From: Saprospiraceae bacterium
Lineage (GTDB): Bacteria; Bacteroidota; Bacteroidia; Chitinophagales; Saprospiraceae
Assembly: GCA_016710625.1 (NCBI GenBank)
Contig: JADJVK010000002.1
Span: forward strand, 310,001-374,000
Reading direction: 5' to 3'
Length of the DNA: 64,000 nucleotides
The translations under genes were made by a program, and so were the position numbers. The notes beneath the pieces were generated by a model. The model ran no database searches and was not told the origin of the DNA. It saw only the letters and a list, made by a program, of their open reading frames with translations. Below are positions 48,001 through 51,162 of this stretch, in pieces; position 1 is the first letter of the stretch; each line of letters starts with the position of its first letter.

Positions 48001-49507
48001 AGGAAAATTATTGTCAATCGAGTTGATGCCAATCCAATGTAGAGCGACGTTAGAAGCAGTGAAAGTGAATAACAATAGCTGGGATAACTGTACACCGATG
48101 GCAAATATCAGATTGAGATTAGCGAAATCAGGACAATACAGTCCAACGATGACGATAGATCAAGTGTTAGCCTTAGATGAATATGTAATCTTTGACAATA
48201 CAGAAGTTGGTACACAGACAATTGCCTTGTTTGCGATAGATGGAGATAACAATTGGGATTATGTAGAGACATTTGTAGTAGTACAAAGCAATATGGATCC
48301 AAATTGTATCGGGTCAACAGCAAGTGTAACAGGAACGGTGAAGAATGAAGATGGCATTGAGGTAGGTAATGTAGATGTATATGTAAACAGTGTAATGAAA
48401 CAAAATACGACTGCATCTGGCTTCTTCAATTTCTTATTGAACTACAATAGTAACTATAAGATAGAGCCTAAGAAAGATATAGAACACAGAAATGGAGTAT
48501 CTACAGCGGACTTAGTAGCGATCAACAAACATATCTTAGCGATACAAGAATTGAAGTCACCTTACAGAAGAATAGCAGCGGATGTGAACAATGACAAGAA
48601 AATATCGACAGCGGATATGGTAGAGTTGAGAAAACTAATCTTATATACACAAGACCAATTCACGAAGAATACGTCATGGAAGATAGTAGATAAGAATTAT
48701 GTGTTCACGACAGACAAGCCAGAAGGGGAGAATTATCCATTGTACAAAGATTTGATCAATCTAAACAGTTCAGCGAAAGCGGACTTCATAGCGACGAAGA
48801 TAGGAGATGTAAACAATACGGCGAAGCCAAATGAATTTGTAGGAGAGACTTACGAAAGAAGTGGAGGAACGATTGTATTTGATGCGACGGATGTAAAAAT
48901 AAATAGTGGCGAGGAGAAGACAATAGAATTCAAATCAAAAGATTTAGGCAACATAGCAGGGTATCAATTCACGATGAATTTCAATACGGAAGCATTGGAA
49001 TTTGTAGGAATAGAAGGACTATCGGAACAAAATGTAGGATTGAGCTTATTGAGTAATGGAGCAATCACATTCAGTAATGAAAGTGTGAAAGAAGGACAAA
49101 TCTTTACAGTAACGTTCAGAGCGAAGCGGTCAGTACAATTGAGTGAATCTATCAGTATCGGATCAAGATATACGGTAGCGGAAGGCTATACATTGGGAGG
49201 CGAGAAGCAAGACATCGCCTTGAGTTTCAATGGCGGGCAAGTAGGTGGCTTCCAATTGTTACAAAACCAACCGAATCCATTCAATGGAAAGACAGTAATC
49301 GGATTCAGTTTACCAGAAGCAACAAATGCGACGATGAGTATATTTGATGCAACGGGAAGAACTGTGAAAGTAATCGCAGGAAGTTATGTAAAAGGTTACA
49401 ATGAGATAGTAATAGACAAGGCGGAATTGAAGTCAATCGGATTATTTAGTTATAGATTAACGACAGACAAGCATTCAGCAACGAAACAGATGATAATAAC
49501 TGAGTAA
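32797..49507 (+). CDS. Giant T9SS-secreted HYR-repeat surface protein (whole locus, frame-broken)
   Basis: Read as one gene of about 16.7 kb encoding roughly 5,570 residues. Order: signal peptide; about 13 Cys-containing repeats of some 95 residues (to about 36.7 kb); a linker with Ig-like segments; about 21 HYR modules (about 38.1-44.4 kb); a Trp/Cys-rich region with repeated RTWxVxDWC segments; a carboxypeptidase-regulatory-like segment; a dockerin-like pair; a cohesin-like domain; and a T9SS type A C-terminal signal. At least seven single-base breaks divide it into open pieces, each of which continues the protein in the next frame, so they are listed separately below. It is expected to be a cell-surface or released adhesin/matrix protein. 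It has its own promoter and terminator. Confidence 0.75.
32999..35107 (+). CDS. Giant protein piece 2: N-terminal Cys repeats 1-8
   Basis: Eight repeats of about 95 residues. Each has a strand like GFTVEYSIDGGxF, a TPGCHSVRARYVLxADCG core with two Cys, and a link of the form CGISNQVNVVIFPxAPxITAP. I do not recognise a named domain; it is likely a beta-sandwich. Repeats 4-7 are the most alike. The frame degenerates after NWLPAP around 35060, where several indels occur close together. Confidence 0.7.
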   Translation, partial: DPCANENHSIINVTPVPASPGFGFEYRYSIDGGAFVANSLPGGVAPGPHCFSVAVFATTNVTCDGVTYSAGMIIPNTTKAYCLYFGTAPPVAIPAGDITANTTCQTFVNLMPNPNFPCFTYEYQVDNGSFGPLPINVSPGCHTLQYRLTCGPTSAGFFGCASNNPYSPTSPPTTFSIFDDLSKIPDANITINRTCSSGANGTITSISGLPVLGSGLSYEYSVDGLPFGTSLPTNLSPGCHYILILQRAICPVSTGDGITPAACIKQLNFVVYPTPPVIAATSNECNAMFTLPNVPAVGGFTVEYELDGSGTWSTAPSTTTPGCHSVRARYVLSANCGSAPFNIIPSGSFSDGASSACTAPSAPVSIVIFPAAPVLTAPDNTCNTAFALPSVVPSTPPTGFTLQWSIDGGVFTPSPIIPTTPGCHNVRAQYALTADCGATLAGSLGSGACGISNQVNVVIFPTAPIITAPSNTCASAFSLPAVAPIPEFTVEYSINGGTFAASPVLPTTPSCYSIVARYVLSADCGATPQNVIAAGTAGSGLCGNSNTVNVVIFPNPPTISGSPEACNGMFGLPSVAPVTGFNVEYELDNSGSWSASPSISSAGCHPIRARYVLAADCLPTLAGATLCGVSNQVQGLIRPLAPIILSPANSCNSAFALPVVTPVAGFTVQYKIINTTTGATVANWLPAPIAMVQLSVLFNQAR
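35108..35353 (+). CDS. Giant protein piece 3: damaged repeat 8/9 junction
   Basis: A short open stretch whose middle reads CGISNLVNVVIFPPA, the standard inter-repeat link, then CENDASNSWTYVAWVTTTYY and GFKFQFTVDGV, the start of repeat 9. The first 15 codons are out of frame (the neighbouring frame gives GCGAVSALTANTG). At least two indels lie between 35060 and 35165 and one more in the G run near 35344. The ATG at 35108 is not a gene start. Confidence 0.6.
   Translation: MNTRLWSSISFNCKYRACGISNLVNVVIFPPAYSIRWWKNNSTSLVACENDASNSWTYVAWVTTTYYNPTGFKFQFTVDGV
35340..40736 (+). CDS. Giant protein piece 4: Cys repeats 9-13, linker, HYR modules 1-9
   Basis: About 1,798 codons. It holds the last N-terminal repeats (VGCYTFGTRFVLANDCGS, HGCHSIRARYVSANACG, PGCHTIEARYVLTTTCGS, PGCHKIDARINLSVACGS, TGCYRIEATPVRNINC), a linker (about 36.8-38.0 kb) with Ig-like parts such as VYLTANPNPTCTNSIVTINS, then HYR modules from ITCPANFTVATDPGVC onward. 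Each HYR module shows CPxxxTV...SDNC...VxYTVTDxSGNxxxCxxTVTVxD. The frame ends near 40703, where a missing G (ACACACCG instead of ACAGCACCG) shifts DNTAPSTPICPAD out of frame. Confidence 0.75.
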   Translation: MMGFKSSVDDVDEDGPIISKLSEVGCYTFGTRFVLANDCGSTIANTEASGACFSSNFINLLVIPDAPVITPPANTCAAPFTLPNVTLIDGYNVEWSIDGLPFTGSPVIPSTHGCHSIRARYVSANACGPIPSGSAGPAPCNQSNLVNVVIFPQIVATPGTVTRASQCGITDATFTWSGPAPTTTLSGVVPASGSFELRYDIDGGTAFTNTTGVFTNVAPGCHTIEARYVLTTTCGSTTAPAVAPAACGVSQTFVVWPLLSNTNIPILTLANNCGSAATISNVDISNAPSLPAGMQFVYFYYRNGGGLEGPVTLDVLKTIDFSYNALGAAPGCHKIDARINLSVACGSIPANDGLFSPGMSFCRTASINFLTFPTPPTLSVNTVCNGGNLVVTPTPLSAPANHIWAYRLINTTGTPIVGAWQSTNTFVNPPTGCYRIEATPVRNINCDNPPPGLIDAPVLLPPNGLIFPTDIQMPLVNQNGGNPAVISAACTSSIDAFVLPAPPMAITPNNITVCLGDQGKIDLQYFEQMVPSCLVDPVTGFGPATISYIVTSSDPLVVAPGSYTNLLNNVPELMWMGQNGNNFPNVVTIGVTPRITLGGVSCDGAEVKFSITVQPNFTVTTPWVIDPNTASQCANNNGWTVSTTANTRVGCQYELYFNPSTSPLAAPIGNALVQMINGNGAPVSFQKFYIPGTYQVWERCNGCAELAATFNVQIIGAPVLTDILLETCPSNPGGNTGLFSGITYPTPAATVPPSVVTILGYYKTFTGAVNATPADLISSTGGFNYTSSDAVIYIRIGQNVDGLPGDDCFHIGRIELRVVNRPVVYLTANPNPTCTNSIVTINSNVSNTSGSTITYQWERVSPTIGAIAATTSSITVTESSAGAYVYRVTVTDPNTGTNGSDGPVCTTTQDITVNYSAPTITCPANFTVATDPGVCTAYQNLQPALVNSLCASNYVVKYYTTGVTVIGTSAAPVDLSVLNATPFAKSTTTVNAVVGTIVAGVFTPVSPAVTCSYTVEVKDTEFPIAKCKNTTVFLDANGMASITATDINSGSTDNCMITSTVANPTSFTCANVGMNAVTLTVTDMSSNTNTCTAMVQVIDNTAPTLVCPASVTMNVTPSIGCTWTAAALAPTTASDNCTPAPILTYSIINPDQTVRSGTGNVNGLIFDKGTSIVSYTLTDGSGNKSICTFTVTVLDNVVPVITNCPVDVTVEITTPTTVTITPSPSSTNGNYAATVDGCGVNLTYTPPTVSDNCPMSRIELTQGVGGTSHYYDAGTIHVERYVATDMSNNTASCQFTITVKDKVLPTISCPANLTVGTDPSTNCLAFVPLTPNVSDNCGNTNLKHFFANGSPAPSQLPNPAAISVATAVSGLTSGAFYPATNGTSGSTIVTYIVTDASGNTAACSTTVTVQDDDVPQIVCPQSITLNANKDCQGVLGAPFTASATDNCSSMTVSYVITGATTVASTSGTAVPTSQLFNLGISFVTFTVTDANDNKATCTSTVTVKDVTAPTFDCPAAVTVNADANCIGTYAVVAPANQADNCTASGNLTWSVVPTSGNALPLGTTYFVYTVTDLSGNTKTCSQAVTVIDKTKPTITCPPSIAVGTDASNTCSANVPLTPAVFDNCTNTTITTSYSNGVPAPSALPSTILGGLFSLGQTIVTFTVTDANNNSQICSMTVTVTDDDAPIIMCPPSVTVGTGARTTCDAVLPSLNLMSASDNCTILTTSNVQYSLGGATILGNTNTTGSAPNFGVPASQVYNNGLTVVTFTATDAAGNKSVCTSNVTVIDNTHRQHLFVQQI
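40706..41923 (+). CDS. Giant protein piece 5: HYR modules 10-13
   Basis: Open in one frame from PSTPICPADITVTITPSEA to VKDNE, with no stop but no usable start codon before 41174, confirming that it is an internal piece. Modules begin at PICPADITV, ITCPANTTV, VTCPTNVLV and LPNCPNGQT; the first and last are the long module type, with GTHTETWKATDANGN in the last. A missing A at about 41912 breaks it; repair gives NEIPLIQCPANVTVGTD. Confidence 0.7.
   Translation, partial: PSTPICPADITVTITPSEAIVSIIGTATIVSTGACGVTLSYPSPTSTDNCTPATNLIKIVSGIGYTPNFYLYGGSYTTVYKSVDNAGNESLTTCSTKVTILDAVPPVITCPANTTVSTDPGVCEAKVTYGNPLSSDNCNGYTTVLVSGPKSGEVFPLGVTTVEYKVTDPANNMTACTFTVTVQDKEAPKVTCPTNVLVGMDNEVCYATRTNAQLRPTATDNCSTDALMIPANTTHSISGALIKATTTGLVPSNTQFPAGISYITYTVHDGAAPTTNSATCQFVIEVYDNQAPTLPNCPNGQTITVNTDGTMSPSNPIVAAGLNYPAFNITPTTSPSNGCGIQISYPTPTALDNCAASSMTNTGGMGSGLHYYGVGTHTETWKATDANGNTVACSFTILVKDNEYH
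41924..42399 (+). CDS. Giant protein piece 6: HYR modules 14-15
   Basis: Contains IQCPANVTVGTDPMMASTC...ISDNC and IMCPVPVTISANTDCKG...VTDNC. The pair closely parallels modules 5 and 6 (KDCQGVLGAPFTASATDNC against TDCKGELTAPFAPVMVTDNC). The break at about 42391 is a missing A (ACAATGG for ACAAATGG); repair reads GATNGVTGTIQIPVSQLF. The first in-frame ATG (42 codons short of the module start at about 41962) is internal. Confidence 0.7.
42396..45554 (+). CDS. Giant protein piece 7: HYR modules 16-21 and following region
   Basis: HYR modules beginning FTNCPQGTI, ISCPANITVGTD, ITCPANITLDAN, ITCPVSITV, IVCPVDMTV and VDCPIDMTV, then a less regular module (IIVVNPLSITLGVDGC). After about 44.6 kb the sequence changes to a non-HYR region with NPTNQENGQFRDTIVIRSPANRVWTV and DSVGCQTTICNTIQVG. 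The frame breaks near 45525 by one missing base; repair gives EIYYNYITSDLIGQTLTVTV into the last piece. Confidence 0.75.
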   Translation: MTGTIQIPVSQLFDLGTTYVSFTVTDEVGNSAKCTSSITVIDATAPTFTNCPQGTIVNVSITDANYTPTITYAGTAFVIPGFTAAADFNGGNYCGLNITYSTPSATDNCTIPVIANNVGGYGSGTHFMAVGTSLESWKVSDAAGNMATCTFTINILDRRKPSISCPANITVGTDAANVCTAAVVTTPVISDNCNFDNNASGIYAPLRVTMTGATTNSGPVVATNTSAIYNLGVTTVTYIVTDFYSNTNSCSFTVTVVDDDKPLITCPANITLDANAVCVANATSAQLTPTVSDNCILSTATLLANTSYTSTGANVLTGTNVVPSSTNFNLGTTNIIYTVSDGSGNTRSCSFNVTVRDITPPVITCPVSITVTTNGGWVNPAIATAPYVLTPIAGNSCGIQINYPTPTATDNCSKNAVIMTNTGGMGSGDHYYGVGVHTETWKAVDTAGNSAVCTFNIVVRDTVAPSIVCPVDMTVNNDVDKCGANFTLPSPVVADNCTNVTYERTGVLTPISGSFWPVSTTPYVVTYTATDASSNTKSCSFNVTVKDVQKPTVDCPIDMTVYAPADNSACGVIAMPNQMAGPFPKDNCGFTLTWSSVGSNPFTASCPTYGVGLTESGLGSIAGTFIPVGLSTVTYLVTDASGNTNNCTFKITVLDTVKPIIVVNPLSITLGVDGCYTLTTGNVTTLTNGTRDACGIKRITVTPNTFNCGNVGDNIVKIVVEDNNCNIDSACGIVKVIPSAACNSTVTVSSSVCLNNPTNQENGQFRDTIVIRSPANRVWTVFANSGFMLDNPTNDPNNGMYMNGIFFPQTYNYYQVGDVVVEKKLLSCGIAEYRIVGRHTDAVGYSISFVSDSLIVNGTLIGTGNHNTCIADTTSAKVTKGTNNKAFYPNLAFKNWVDSWCKGSGILSLEDKVDTLNTKVGIGYWTVNGNLVQKSPNGKSEFNNSLYGEGYHKVCFTFDAGNYVGTSVSTSNTRDSVGCQTTICNTIQVGNVLSALICNDKLNVSLDTTENCTILVDPDMILEGPEPCNANYQIIVKKANGEIYYIIISLVI
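45551..49507 (+). CDS. Giant protein piece 8: C-terminal region with dockerin-like, cohesin-like and T9SS signal
   Basis: About 1,318 codons. It opens with a HYR-like YCPKDITVSCSTPLNDPSV, then repeated RTWxVxDWC segments (IIRTWVVLDWCRGNKVW; ILRTWTVIDWCQNKPLG). Around 48.3 kb is a carboxypeptidase-regulatory-like TGTVKNEDGIEVGNVDVYVN. At 48.47-48.65 kb are two dockerin-type repeats, the second with a full calcium loop DVNNDKKISTAD. At 48.87-49.23 kb is a cohesin-like beta domain (IAGYQFTMNFNTEALEFVG, ITFSNESVKEGQIFTVTFRA). The end is a T9SS type A signal (LLQNQPNPFNGKTVIGFSLP). A terminator follows. The domain order beta-sandwich/dockerin/cohesin/T9SS indicates surface display. Confidence 0.82.
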   Translation: MIGQTLTVTVKNLLTNNSCWGVIVIEDKMAPIVYCPKDITVSCSTPLNDPSVSPTNIANLPRVKECSRFTLDYDDEVYNDGCNSPYSFRIKRTWTAVDTFDHVGSCEQWIYFVRDTFAYNTISATTGFPLDAVVDCSSSFETVPSTDGFKHPSPNVTGAPRVKGKSIWPAGNNTCEINTTFTDVVIPVCAPAEYKIIRTWVVLDWCRGNKVWQHEQIIKVGNTKNPEYTPLTNLVIGTGYTCSASYKIPTVPTKPSGCSDNIRISKVKVIKANGVPLNSKVGNVVTLEFGVNVIQYTFENSCTYATTTYNHYVEVRDTTKPVPVCRSLTEVSLTNGVDNPLTSFKECGLTRVDAKSFDEGSWDNCNPVYFKVKRVQSPDVYDSNGNFDDYVYFNCEDVGKETEVILRVYDSEPVSGHVPSDTYVPNNPRGSHYNECVVKVNVKDLVNPTIVCPSVVNISCTAYDFSIPLTNADTSWFNKYFGRVVTQDCNGVNSGGSFTYFNGVNQVSGTNGYAFDNCFVNIPQTISSQIECGVGTITRTFRAVDNGGRQSTPCTQLIFITNTSPFTINALHYTDPGSDLADPCDGAERLKANLGANEDFVNDFYVSPNFPADNIIWPDKVVELTNCTGIDSVGTECANTGKDAGRPRILRNDKCDLVGMEYKDENYTIADPACKKILRTWTVIDWCQNKPLGRKWTYTQIIKIVNKVAPDFTGNTCKNDTICQYPTDCGPDPLTLCATAKDDCTPDAQLKYSYFIDIDNNGTNDLQGNGSCVTITKAEGLKYGRHMITWSVEDNCGNIRTCTKSFLVKDCKKPTPVGKLLSIELMPIQCRATLEAVKVNNNSWDNCTPMANIRLRLAKSGQYSPTMTIDQVLALDEYVIFDNTEVGTQTIALFAIDGDNNWDYVETFVVVQSNMDPNCIGSTASVTGTVKNEDGIEVGNVDVYVNSVMKQNTTASGFFNFLLNYNSNYKIEPKKDIEHRNGVSTADLVAINKHILAIQELKSPYRRIAADVNNDKKISTADMVELRKLILYTQDQFTKNTSWKIVDKNYVFTTDKPEGENYPLYKDLINLNSSAKADFIATKIGDVNNTAKPNEFVGETYERSGGTIVFDATDVKINSGEEKTIEFKSKDLGNIAGYQFTMNFNTEALEFVGIEGLSEQNVGLSLLSNGAITFSNESVKEGQIFTVTFRAKRSVQLSESISIGSRYTVAEGYTLGGEKQDIALSFNGGQVGGFQLLQNQPNPFNGKTVIGFSLPEATNATMSIFDATGRTVKVIAGSYVKGYNEIVIDKAELKSIGLFSYRLTTDKHSATKQMIITE

Positions 49508-49528
49508 TCAGCGATTAAAGAAATGAGA

Positions 49529-49562
49529 AAGGGGCGTCAATTAATTTTGATGCCCCTTTTTT
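49529..49562. terminator. Bidirectional terminator after the giant gene
   Basis: A 12-bp stem (AAGGGGCGTCAA at 49529-49540 with TTGATGCCCCTT at 49547-49558, one G-T wobble) with a six-base loop, followed by T6 on the plus strand and preceded by an A run serving the minus strand. It separates the giant gene from the convergent AcpH-like gene. Confidence 0.85.
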
Positions 49563-50154
49563 AATGATATCCATTTTTTACCAACCAAACCTTTGTATTT
49601 TGTTGTAAGTCAGGAAAAAACTGAAGAAAATCGTTATTGAATGAATCAAAATTTTCATATAAAACGTCTACTGCAGTTGATAAATCAGTTGGGAATTTTA
49701 TCCTCCTTTCCATTAATTCTAAGGCATATCTCAACCCTTCTTTTTCTTGATATTTCATTAACCAATTATCAGAAACCATTCTTGTCAGTCTCATTCTGAT
49801 TTTTTCAGGTAGAATAGCTTCGTTTTTCAATAAAATATCATAAATTTTTGAAGTGTAAATTTTTAATGGAATATCAGTAAAATTTGACCAATTATTAGCA
49901 AGCAAATGATCATAAATTACATCCAAAATTACAGGAGAATATTTATGATGTGTCGGATGCAATTGTTTGACACATTTTCTTACAATCGGATGATTATCAG
50001 TGAAATTATCAATATATAGATGTAATTTAAACCCATCTCTAACTGTAATATCGTAATTCAGATACTCCTTTATTGGAATATAATCAGCAATAAAATTTCC
50101 CAATTTAATTTCACTATTGTTGCCTGAAAGTAGAAAATGAGCAAGATGATTCAT
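49561..50154 (-). CDS. acpH: Acyl carrier protein phosphodiesterase-like protein
   Basis: A 197-aa protein of the ACP phosphodiesterase (DUF479) family, HD-domain-like helical enzymes that remove 4'-phosphopantetheine from ACP. Recognised from MNHLAHFLLS, LGNFIADYIPIKEYLNY, VRDGFKLHLYIDNFTDNHPIVR and VILDVIYDHLLANNW, which contain the conserved His and Asp residues. Length fits E. coli AcpH (193 aa). The metabolic role in Bacteroidota is less certain. Confidence 0.82.
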   Translation of the reverse strand: MNHLAHFLLSGNNSEIKLGNFIADYIPIKEYLNYDITVRDGFKLHLYIDNFTDNHPIVRKCVKQLHPTHHKYSPVILDVIYDHLLANNWSNFTDIPLKIYTSKIYDILLKNEAILPEKIRMRLTRMVSDNWLMKYQEKEGLRYALELMERRIKFPTDLSTAVDVLYENFDSFNNDFLQFFPDLQQNTKVWLVKNGYH

Positions 50155-50218
50155 ATTTACTAAACTATTTTTAGGATATTTTGTTTTTATTGTTCTTTAC
50201 TAAAAGTTTTTTTAATAA

Positions 50219-50226
50219 TATATTTG
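50219..50226 (+). promoter_or_regulatory. -7 promoter element for the ferredoxin gene
   Basis: TATATTTG matches TAnnTTTG 20 bases before the ATG at 50247; no clear -33 box at the usual distance. Confidence 0.45.
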
Positions 50227-50246
50227 CCCAAATTATAAATAAAATA

Positions 50247-50588
50247 ATGGCTAGGATAAAATTTAATTTTGAAGATAAAAGTATTCCATCTGTTACCGTT
50301 GAGAATATTTCAGATGACCAATCTATATTAGAAGTAACCGAAGAGGCAAATATTCACTTGAATCATAACTGTGGTGGTGTTTGTGCATGCAGTACTTGCC
50401 ATATATATGTTAAGAAAGGCGCTGAGTTTTTAGAAGAAATTTCAGATAAAGAGGAAGACTTTATAGATCGTGCAATTAACCCGAAATTGGATTCAAGATT
50501 AGCATGTCAGTGCATTATTTTATCAAATGAAGCAGATATTGAAGTGGTTATTCCAGATCAAAAGCAAATAATTGGGCATGAGCACTAA
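50247..50588 (+). CDS. 2Fe-2S ferredoxin, adrenodoxin type
   Basis: About 113 aa. The cluster ligands are the Cys residues in NCGGVCACSTCH plus the distant Cys in RLACQC, which fits the C-x5-C-x2-C...C pattern of Isc-type/adrenodoxin-like ferredoxins. The strand SVTVENISDDQSILEV and the end IEVVIPDQ are typical. It is a small cytosolic electron carrier, probably for Fe-S assembly or an oxidoreductase; no partner gene is adjacent. ATG 50247 follows a -7 element and gives the usual N-terminus MARIKFNFED, whereas the longer frame from 50181 would place non-homologous residues first. Confidence 0.87.
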   Translation: MARIKFNFEDKSIPSVTVENISDDQSILEVTEEANIHLNHNCGGVCACSTCHIYVKKGAEFLEEISDKEEDFIDRAINPKLDSRLACQCIILSNEADIEVVIPDQKQIIGHEH

Positions 50589-50682
50589 TCCTAGAGACTA
50601 ATTTTATATTATTTTTTTATAAACTTTTCTATTTCAATTATATTTTTTACAAAATGATATTACCTTCGTAAAAATTATTTTG

Positions 50683-51162
50683 ATGGGAAACAAGGTGATT
50701 GATCAGTTTAATAATAGATGGAAAACAACTTTATTTTTATTTACTCAATTACCTACAGCGTTTTTTTTGGGAATAAGAATATTGAATTGCACTCGAATCG
50801 AATCCGCCATTAGTCTTCCATTTACATTTAGATCCAAAAACCCTTTTAAGTCTGTTTATTTTGCGGCACAAACAGCTGCTGCAGAGATATCAACTGGTGT
50901 ATTGGCAATAATTGCATTGGATGGCAGAAAAGACGTGGTAATGTTGGTAAAATCTGTTCATTCTACATTTCCCAAAAAAGCAACAACAAATCTAATCTTC
51001 AGATGCATTCAAGGGGATAAAATACAAATGGCTGTAAAAGAAGCCATTGAAGGTAGTGATGGGGTAGAAGTTTCCATAGAGACATTTGGTTATAATACGG
51101 ACAATGAAATTGTCTCAAGCTATATTTTTACTTGGTATTTTAGAAAAAAACAGAAAATATGA
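50683..51162 (+). CDS. DUF4442 / PaaI-like thioesterase
   Basis: About 159 aa, single hot-dog domain of the DUF4442 type (FFLGIRILNCTRIESAISLPF, YFAAQTAAAEISTGVLAI with its long helix, SVHSTFPKKAT). Predicted acyl-CoA thioesterase of unknown substrate. ATG 50683 preferred over TTG 50680. Its last four bases overlap the TonB receptor ATG (ATGA), so translation is probably coupled. Confidence 0.72.
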   Translation: MGNKVIDQFNNRWKTTLFLFTQLPTAFFLGIRILNCTRIESAISLPFTFRSKNPFKSVYFAAQTAAAEISTGVLAIIALDGRKDVVMLVKSVHSTFPKKATTNLIFRCIQGDKIQMAVKEAIEGSDGVEVSIETFGYNTDNEIVSSYIFTWYFRKKQKI

